Below, piece by piece: positions 41,285-46,833 of a stretch of DNA of 46,833 nt. Positions within the stretch are counted from its first letter, which is position 1. Every line of letters begins with the position of its first letter. A model generated the notes under the pieces. That model saw only the letters and a program-made list of their open reading frames with translations, did not search any database and had not been told where the DNA came from. Made by a program: the position numbers and the translations under genes. The DNA is from Clostridiaceae bacterium. Its GTDB lineage: Bacteria > Bacillota > Clostridia > Peptostreptococcales > Natronincolaceae. The stretch lies in NCBI GenBank assembly GCA_018432235.1, contig JAHDLO010000054.1, positions 1 through 46,833 on the forward strand, in the 5' to 3' direction.

Positions 41285-43633
41285 TTATCCACACATTGAA
41301 AAGCCGCATTCCATGCAAATTGTACAACCACTGGCATGCACTATAGTTGAGCCGCATTCTGGGCACTTTCCAGTAGCAGGCTTTTCCTCCACTGATTCCG
41401 CACCAGCAGTTTGCTCCTGAATGCCCAACTCTACAGGATTTTTCTCAGTGCTTATTTCTATTTTCTTTTCCTTCTTCTCTGTTTGGTAAACAATGTCAGT
41501 TAAGTCTTCATCCACCGACACCGTTTTGTCCATCATCCCCTCCAGTGCTCGGCCTATTGCGTCCGGGCAGGATAGAACCTTAATATCCTTGTCATTTACC
41601 TTCTTTCTTAGGGTAGAATGGCATCTGATGCCCTTCAGCTGTTCGACAACAGACTCAAGGCTGACTCCCGACCTTAAAGCTATAGAGGCCAATCTGCTGG
41701 TGGCCTCACTCTGACTGGGGCAGCCACCTGCTCGACCTAGATTGGTGAATACCTCGCATACGCCACCTTCATCATAATTTACCGTCACATATAGATTACC
41801 ACAACCGATTTTTACCTTTTCAGTTTTACCACTGGTTATTTCTGGTCTCTGTCTAGGTACAATAGCTGCAGACGAATTTTTAGGAGCCAAATTGGTGGTC
41901 TGTACTTTATCTTCGGAGTTCTTTGGCTTACCTACATTTAGTACCTGTCCATCTCTACTTCCGTCCCTATATATCGTTATGCCTTTGCAGCCCAGCTTAT
42001 AGGCTAAGAGGTAAGCTTTCTCCACATCCCTTATACTTGCATCATTGGAAAAGTTAATGGTTTTAGAAACTGCATTATCTACATGCTTTTGAAAAGCGCC
42101 CTGTATTCTAATATGCCATAGGGGAGATATTTCATGGGCTGTAACAAAGGTTTTTTGTATATCCTCTGGTATAGCCGTGATACCTTGCAAATGCCCCGCC
42201 TCGGCAATTTCATTTAATAGCTCATTGCTATAGAAGCCTTTTTCCTTTGCAATGGCCTCAAATAATGGATTTACCTCCACCAGCTTATCATTATCCATAA
42301 CATTTCTAAAATAGGATATTGCAAATAGTGGCTCAATTCCGCTGCTGGCACCTGCTATAATTGAAATGGTTCCCGTTGGCGCTATCGTTGTAGTAGTGGC
42401 ATTTCTCATCGGCACCTTATCCCTAAATATACTTCGGTCATGGTTTGGAAAGTTCCCCCTTTCCTCTGCCAGCTGAGTCGATTTTTCCTTTGATTTTAGT
42501 TGAATAAAGGACATAAGCTCATCCGCTAATACAACAGCTTTTTCACTGTTATAGGGTATTCCCAGACGGATGAGCAAATCTGCAAAGCCCATAACGCCAA
42601 GCCCTATTTTTCTGTTGGCCTTCGTTATTTCTTCAATTTCCTTTAATGGATACTGATTCGCGTCAATGACATTATCTAAGAAATGAACCGCTTTATCTAC
42701 GATTTCACCTAATCTTTTATAATCTATAGCGTTAATACCATCAACAGATTTTATGAAGTTTGCAAGATTAATAGAGCCGAGATTGCAGGATTCGAAGGGT
42801 AATAAGGGCTGCTCACCACAAGGGTTCGTGCTTTCGATCATGCCAACCTCAGGTGTTGGATTAGCTTCATTTATCCTGTCCAGAAAGACAATTCCTGGTT
42901 CTCCATTATTCCATGCCATTTCTACAATTTTATCAAAGACCTCTTTAGCATTCAGACAGCCAACCTCCATATTTGTGCTTGGATCTATAAGTGAGTACTG
43001 GCTGTTATCCGCCACTGCCTTCATAAATGCCTCTGTTATACCAATACTAATGTTAAAGTTAGTGATATCCTCATTGTTTCTTTTACACATAATGAAGTCC
43101 AGAATATCAGGATGATCAATCCTAAGAATCCCCATATTGGCTCCTCTTCTTGTTCCCCCCTGCTTGACTGCCTCCGTCGCAGCATTAAAAACCTTCATAA
43201 AGCTAATTGGTCCAGATGCTACCCCGCCTGTTGACTTTACCGTTGCTCCCTTTGGTCTTAACCTGCTAAAGCTAAAGCCAGTACCCCCACCGCTTTTATG
43301 TATAAGCGCAGCATTTTTAATAGAGTCAAATATCCCCTCCATAGTGTCTTCAACCGGCAGCACGAAGCAAGCAGATAGCTGACCAAGCTCCTTACCGGCA
43401 TTCATTAAAGTAGGAGAGTTTGGAAGGAAATCTAAATCCACCATCATCTGATAAAAGTCATTTTCAAGCTGCTTGATATCCTCATCCTTTGCACTATAGC
43501 TTCTATCTGCCCCCGCTATATGGCGGGCAACCCTGCTAAACATTTCTTCAATGGTTTCAATTAAATCGCCATTAGCATCCTTCGATAAATATCGCTTCCT
43601 CAAAACGGTTTTTGCGTTTTCTGATAAGTTCAT
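41285..43633 (-). CDS. nrdJ: Adenosylcobalamin-dependent ribonucleotide reductase (class II)
   Basis: Class II reductase making deoxyribonucleotides with B12 and no oxygen requirement. The 782 residues start directly in the catalytic domain, with no N-terminal ATP cone. Key motifs are LPNSPTLMNAG, LSACFVLPVEDTMEGIFDSI with the first active-site cysteine, HKSGGGTGFSFSRLRPKG, PCGEQPLLPFESCNLGSINL with the radical cysteine, and APTGTISIIAGASSGIEP. The C-terminal region carries a thiol tail and a four-cysteine ribbon (CPECGS, CTICMECGFSMCG). The ATG has GGAGGGAT upstream. No B12 riboswitch is seen; an NrdR-like palindrome lies about 45 nt upstream. Confidence 0.97.
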   Translation of the reverse strand: MNLSENAKTVLRKRYLSKDANGDLIETIEEMFSRVARHIAGADRSYSAKDEDIKQLENDFYQMMVDLDFLPNSPTLMNAGKELGQLSACFVLPVEDTMEGIFDSIKNAALIHKSGGGTGFSFSRLRPKGATVKSTGGVASGPISFMKVFNAATEAVKQGGTRRGANMGILRIDHPDILDFIMCKRNNEDITNFNISIGITEAFMKAVADNSQYSLIDPSTNMEVGCLNAKEVFDKIVEMAWNNGEPGIVFLDRINEANPTPEVGMIESTNPCGEQPLLPFESCNLGSINLANFIKSVDGINAIDYKRLGEIVDKAVHFLDNVIDANQYPLKEIEEITKANRKIGLGVMGFADLLIRLGIPYNSEKAVVLADELMSFIQLKSKEKSTQLAEERGNFPNHDRSIFRDKVPMRNATTTTIAPTGTISIIAGASSGIEPLFAISYFRNVMDNDKLVEVNPLFEAIAKEKGFYSNELLNEIAEAGHLQGITAIPEDIQKTFVTAHEISPLWHIRIQGAFQKHVDNAVSKTINFSNDASIRDVEKAYLLAYKLGCKGITIYRDGSRDGQVLNVGKPKNSEDKVQTTNLAPKNSSAAIVPRQRPEITSGKTEKVKIGCGNLYVTVNYDEGGVCEVFTNLGRAGGCPSQSEATSRLASIALRSGVSLESVVEQLKGIRCHSTLRKKVNDKDIKVLSCPDAIGRALEGMMDKTVSVDEDLTDIVYQTEKKEKKIEISTEKNPVELGIQEQTAGAESVEEKPATGKCPECGSTIVHASGCTICMECGFSMCG

Positions 43634-43940
43634 TTGCTATCCCTCCACAACTACATTTTGTATGTTATATATTTCTATGCACTATATATTGTATCACCCG
43701 TTGTTTTCCTAGTCAATAATACTTTATACCCTATTCATCGACGAATACGCTTTCAAAGGCTTCCGATGCTTCTTTTTTTATCCGTTCCAGATATTATGCA
43801 TCTTATTTCATAATGGTATTATGGCGATGAATACTTAATATTATGAAATACATAATTGACATAGCAAAAATTTGCACTTGTTTTACTATGGGTTCCCATT
43901 GTATATGCAATTTTATTCAGCTGCTATCAGTATGTCTAAA
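43634..43940. other. Upstream region of nrdJ
   Basis: AT-rich with no gene. Besides the NrdR-like palindrome I see no strong -35/-10 pair and none of the conserved blocks of a cobalamin riboswitch. ATATTATGCATC and GATGAATACTTAATATTATG segments (43790-43850) form only weak pairings. Confidence 0.5.
43678..43693 (-). promoter_or_regulatory. Candidate NrdR box upstream of nrdJ
   Basis: Minus strand TACAATATATAGTGCA matches most positions of the known NrdR palindrome ACACWATATWTWGTGT. It lies about 45 nt before the nrdJ start. NrdR usually binds two such boxes at a fixed distance; I do not see a convincing second box, so the call is tentative. Confidence 0.45.
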
Positions 43941-44050
43941 ATATCAAAAAGTGGCTTCGTCACGTTTGTTTTCCAAAGAACCCATGCGTTCTCTAGAACG
44001 TTTAGGCTGATAGGAATAAACGAACTTTTCTATGATATAAAAAAAAGAGC
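43941..44050 (-). repeat. R element copy 3: internally deleted
   Basis: The left block AAAAAGTGGCTTCGTCACG, TTTGTTTTCC and GAACCCATGCG is present. The sequence then passes directly, through GTTCTCTAGAACGTTTAGG, to the right terminal stem (ATAGGAA with TTCTATGAT) and an A run. All central hairpins are missing. The first hairpin keeps pairing through a G-U in place of a G-C (GTGGC with GTCAC). Flanks ATATCAAAAA and ATATAAAAAA are similar. Confidence 0.75.
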
Positions 44051-44126
44051 CGTTCATAAGATAAACTGACCGCCATAGATTAGATTTTAAGGTCTAACTT
44101 ATGGGGGCCAGTTCATTATGAATGTA
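44051..44126. repeat. Imperfect inverted repeat resembling IS3-family ends, without an interior
   Basis: Minus-strand arms AACTGGCCCCCATAAGTTAG and CTAATCTATGGCGGTCAGTT are separated by only about 16 nt, and pairing continues outward through TTCATAA. It lies just past the stop of the DUF4015 gene and could act as its terminator, although the T run following it is weak. Confidence 0.5.
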
Positions 44127-44141
44127 CCCTTTAATATCTAG

Positions 44142-45356
44142 TTAATTATACAGAGCATTCCATGTATATTTGTTTCCTGCGTTCCATAATATCCATTCAT
44201 CAAGGCCTGCATCATAGGTTGCCTTTATCTGGGCTTTTACCTCCTCTACCCCGTAGACCTTATAATATCCCGCTCCCAAATATGAAGCCGTAAAATCCTG
44301 AAGCCATGGTCTCAGCCTTGCCTTCGGCAATGTTGTTTCCACTGCCTCAATTCTTTCCCTTGCCCTACTCATGCTGGTATATACTATAGTATATGGATCA
44401 AAGTCAGGCTTTGGAACACCATAGGTGCCCAGTGCATAATGAGAGGGATATACCATAGGGCTAAGAATATCCGTAGCAGTCGATAAAGTCTCAAGATGCT
44501 GACCTAGAGCCATGTCGTCACTGACGGTAGTAACTAAGCCGAATATATCGGCAGAAACATATACACCATATTCCTGCAATTCTTCTCTTGCATACGCCAA
44601 GAAGGCGGCAATAGCATCATACATCGTTTCTGTAGCAGCAGCCGAGCCGTAATCAATCTGACTCCTATCCCCATCTGTTGGAAATCTAACATAGTCAAAC
44701 TGAATCTCCTTAAAGCCCTTTGTTGCGGCCTCTTTGGCGATATCGATAACATATTCCCACGAATCTCTATTGTAAGGATTTAACCAAGCATCACCCTTAC
44801 GGTCCCTCCATACCTGGCCAGTCTTGGTTTTTATTGCTAGATCAGGTCTGGCAGCTGTTATCTGTTTATCCTTGAAGGTTACAATCCTTGCAATCGGGTA
44901 GATATCATTTTCCCTTAGGATTTCCATAATACTATGAAAATCTCTCACTTTTACCGTTCTATCTGCTCCAGACTCTTTAACCAACGGTATTTCAGATGTA
45001 TAGGTCAATGTACCATAGTCATCCTTAACATCTATAACCCAAGAGTTTATTTCAGTTTCAGTGGTTAGTTTCACCACATTATTAAATCTTTCTGTATACC
45101 CAAGACTATGACCTGTCATAAAAACTGCTTTCACCCTTCTGGAAACCTTATATGGCTCCCAGCTGACATCTGGTTGCTTAAAATAGTCGTCGGTTTCTAA
45201 TACAGCATCCTTTGAGGCCATGGCCCACACATGATTATCCAAAATAAAGCGATTGGTGATCTCTTTTATTTTATTATAATTTATACTTAAAATTAAGGAG
45301 GCTAGAATTAGCCCAATTATAATTACCCACACAAATTTTCTGCTCGATTGCTCCAT
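44142..45356 (-). CDS. Membrane-anchored putative glycoside hydrolase (DUF4015)
   Basis: The 404-residue protein has an N-terminal anchor (FVWVIIIGLILASLILSI, residues about 8-26). The DUF4015 TIM-barrel-like domain follows, with VKAVFMTGHSLG, NSWVIDVKDDYGTLTY, IYPIARIVTFKD, WLNPYNRDSWEYVIDIAKEA, FKEIQFDYVRFPTDG, VSADIFGLVT, ILSPMVYPSHY and RPWLQDF. Acidic residues in FDYVRFP and SADIFG are candidates for catalysis. The family is related to GH13/GH-clan barrels; the substrate, probably a cell-wall or exopolysaccharide glycan, is unknown. The ATG is preceded by GGAGGGGA. An extended -10 (TGATATAAT) lies about 30 nt upstream. Confidence 0.92.
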   Translation of the reverse strand: MEQSSRKFVWVIIIGLILASLILSINYNKIKEITNRFILDNHVWAMASKDAVLETDDYFKQPDVSWEPYKVSRRVKAVFMTGHSLGYTERFNNVVKLTTETEINSWVIDVKDDYGTLTYTSEIPLVKESGADRTVKVRDFHSIMEILRENDIYPIARIVTFKDKQITAARPDLAIKTKTGQVWRDRKGDAWLNPYNRDSWEYVIDIAKEAATKGFKEIQFDYVRFPTDGDRSQIDYGSAAATETMYDAIAAFLAYAREELQEYGVYVSADIFGLVTTVSDDMALGQHLETLSTATDILSPMVYPSHYALGTYGVPKPDFDPYTIVYTSMSRARERIEAVETTLPKARLRPWLQDFTASYLGAGYYKVYGVEEVKAQIKATYDAGLDEWILWNAGNKYTWNALYN

Positions 45357-45457
45357 ACTGTCCCCTCCATGTCATCGTGCTTTCATTATATCACAGGGAT
45401 AGACATTTCTCATCATATTTTTACATGGAAATTCCCTACAGACTAGATACATTAAGA

Positions 45458-45682
45458 GCAAAATTGGCTTCGCCACGTTTGTTTACCAGAGTACCATGCG
45501 TTCTCTAGGATACTTCGCCTTCGGTCACCTCACTGTCTCGGTGCCGCTGGTTGCATAGTGCCTCTTATTCGTGACACTACTTACCCCTCCTTATTTTGAT
45601 AAGGGATGACACTCCCCTTAACACCCCCCTTTATATAAGAGTTTATAGTGTAAATAGGGTTTTCTTATTCAATAAAAAAAGA
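45458..45682 (-). repeat. R element copy 4: full length, diverged
   Basis: It has every block of copies 1 and 2 at lower identity. They are the TTGGCTTCGCCACG hairpin, CCATGCGTTCTCTAGGA, the GGTCACC/GGCACC stem around CCGAGACAGTGAGG-like sequence (minus reading), the AGTGTCAC-GAATAA-GAGGCACT hairpin, CCTTAT-CAAA-ATAAGG and the AT-rich terminal stem TTGAATAAGA with TCTTATATAA. It fills nearly all of the gap between the thioredoxin-like gene and the DUF4015 promoter. Confidence 0.8.
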
Positions 45683-45694
45683 AGCAGCTTTTAA

Positions 45695-46201
45695 CTACCT
45701 CTTAATGATATCCAGTACTTCTTTAATTGTATTTGAGACATATTCGCCTTTGCTGTATTTCCGCTTGGCAACCACCACTTCAACCTGGTTTCCTTTAGCA
45801 ATAGTATCCTTAATTATTTTTGGGGTTTCTATAAAAGCACCTAATTCTTCAAAGCTTTCGTTCATTATAATGAAGGTAGGGATTTTAGCCTTTCCACCGA
45901 TTTTATACCTGCTTAAACTGTCCTCATTCCCCTCACGAGGAAGCAGTCTGATTTCCAGCTTGGGATTGATGTCATGCATTTTTTGAAGAGCCGGCACATT
46001 GATCATGCAATCGGGGCACCAAATCTCTGCAAAGCCTAGTATTTTTATCGTTGTCTCTATGGCCTCTATATCCTTAAGTATTTCTTCCTCCAGCTCAATT
46101 TGATGATATATTTCCAATGTCTTTTCTCTATTGACGTCCATGTCCTTATTGACGAATTCCTCAAAAGTGCATCCCTTCAAAAATAATTCTTGAAAAGTCA
46201 T
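45695..46201 (-). CDS. Thioredoxin-family protein with a WCPDC active site
   Basis: The 168-residue protein has a helical N-terminal extension of about 50 residues. A thioredoxin fold follows, with active-site Cys62 and Cys65 (AEIWCPDCMINVPALQ) and the cis-proline in KIPTFIIMNE. It lacks a signal peptide, so it should be cytoplasmic. The WCPDC group is widespread in Firmicutes as a general thiol reductase of unknown partner. It lies next to the rRNA operon end; the ATG has a GGGGGGAG run about 5 nt upstream. Confidence 0.9.
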   Translation of the reverse strand: MTFQELFLKGCTFEEFVNKDMDVNREKTLEIYHQIELEEEILKDIEAIETTIKILGFAEIWCPDCMINVPALQKMHDINPKLEIRLLPREGNEDSLSRYKIGGKAKIPTFIIMNESFEELGAFIETPKIIKDTIAKGNQVEVVVAKRKYSKGEYVSNTIKEVLDIIKR

Positions 46202-46360
46202 AAATACTCCCCCCCATATTTGCTCTTCAGTTTTATTATATCATCATTTTTAGTTTTGTTAAGCACAACTATGATAAATGTAAAACTTACCATTTCATTA
46301 TATGTACAAACCATATAATTATGAAGAAAAGTGAGCAGCAAAAACGCAAAAAATAAAAAT

Positions 46361-46480
<120 letters not shown>

Positions 46481-46764
46481 ATTTTTATGTTTTTATGAAG
46501 TATATAACTTTTAGTTATTCCCTCAAAACTACACATAAGCAGATGGCCCAAATTTATAATTTGGTGGCAGTCCGCTTAGTTATAAGTAGACGACCAAATT
46601 TATAATTTGTGTCGGTCACTTAGTTAGACCGTTGAGACTTATTTCCTTGGTTTTATACCTGAAATAAGTTGAAGGAGGTCTAACATCCTTAGGACTTTTT
46701 AACTTCCTTGAGGTTTGTTCCCTCAAAACCACACAATCTGAATTTTAGGTAAACTGAATAATTT
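46481..46764 (-). other. 23S-5S rRNA spacer with internal duplication
   Basis: No tRNA gene is visible. A unit of about 37 nt occurs twice: CCAAATTTATAATTTGG followed by TGGCAGTCCGCTTAGTTA (46548-46581), and CCAAATTTATAATTTGTG followed by TCGGTCACTTAGTTA (46594-46626). CCCTCAAAACTACACA (46520-46535) and CCCTCAAAACCACACA (46720-46735) form a second repeated pair. GAAATAAGT and ACTTATTTC can pair across 46637-46670. Confidence 0.7.
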
Positions 46765-46833
46765 GGTCAAGCCCTCGACCTATTAGTATCGGTCAGCTAC
46801 GCACATTGCTGCACTTACACCTCCGACCTATCA
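46765..46833 (-). rRNA. rrl: 23S ribosomal RNA, 3' end (runs off the window)
   Basis: The minus strand reads TGACCGATACTAATAGGTCG and AGGGCTTGACC, the conserved 3' terminus of 23S rRNA. The rest of the gene lies beyond the right edge. Direction shows that the rRNA operon is transcribed towards the thioredoxin-like gene. Confidence 0.95.

Noticed and set aside
43634..43940. Cobalamin riboswitch ahead of nrdJ
   Set aside because: Expected for some B12-dependent genes, but the conserved B12-box and long paired architecture are not visible.
43872..44069. 65-codon open frame before nrdJ on the plus strand
   Set aside because: It spans R copy 3 and has no ribosome binding site or likeness to any protein I know.
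46481..46764. tRNA gene in the rRNA spacer
   Set aside because: No cloverleaf, T-loop consensus or CCA-like end; the paired segments are explained by tandem repeats and processing stems.

Overview
The window looks like part of a low-GC, endospore-former-type Clostridia chromosome. The evidence is the gene order sigH-tuf, gltX-cysE-cysS, ispD-ispF, ctsR-mcsA-mcsB-clpC-radA-disA, strong AGGAGG-type ribosome binding sites, T-box leaders and a B12-dependent ribonucleotide reductase. An Alkaliphilus/Natronincola-like anaerobe is my best guess, from gene order and style only. Nearly all genes lie on the minus strand. An rRNA operon end (23S 3' end, 5S) sits at the right edge and the 5' third of tuf at the left edge, so transcription runs right to left.

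Layout along the + coordinates. 1-4570: tuf (partial), sigH, rae1/yacP, rlmB, thyX, a small membrane-anchored protein and mrnC, all minus; three of these junctions are tight or overlap by one base. 5077-14213: cysS and cysE behind a Cys T-box, gltX, a DUF1002 secreted protein, an archaeal-type proS behind a Pro T-box, and a NatA/NatB-like ABC pair. 14234-28537: ispF, ispD, a PIN/TRAM membrane protein, a CarD-like factor, one plus-strand gene of unknown function (17793-18182), disA, radA, the CtsR operon (clpC, mcsB, mcsA, ctsR, with a clear CtsR operator) and an EF-G paralogue. 28888-46201 is a looser accessory stretch. It holds hisC, a DUF418 membrane protein, a small membrane protein, a CBS/DRTGG manganese pyrophosphatase, a Cu/Zn-SOD-like protein, a three-gene ABC export operon with a 697-residue Ig-like surface protein, an aminotransferase plus cupin, a DUF3298-like protein, nrdJ, a DUF4015 putative glycoside hydrolase and a thioredoxin-like protein.

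The least ordinary content is between genes. A repeat of about 230 nt, called the R element here, occurs at 4754-4984, 26002-26241 plus a truncated tandem copy to 26356, 43941-44050 (internally deleted), 45458-45682 and, diverged, at 15512-15579. All copies have the same orientation. They share a chain of hairpins whose stems are conserved by compensatory changes, and they end in a terminator-like hairpin. This is either an unclassified structured RNA or a non-autonomous mobile element that encodes one. A second palindromic repeat, the S element, sits just downstream of both T-box terminators (7205-7330 and 11857-11996) and next to an R element (25912-25990).

Other points for a second look are a structured leader of about 330 nt on tuf, a palindrome over the sigH -10 box, two NrdR-box-like palindromes, an IS3-end-like inverted repeat with almost no interior, and degenerate GAATAG/GAATAA tracts that run into the 3' end of clpC. 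No tRNA gene, CRISPR array, intact insertion sequence or prophage gene was seen.
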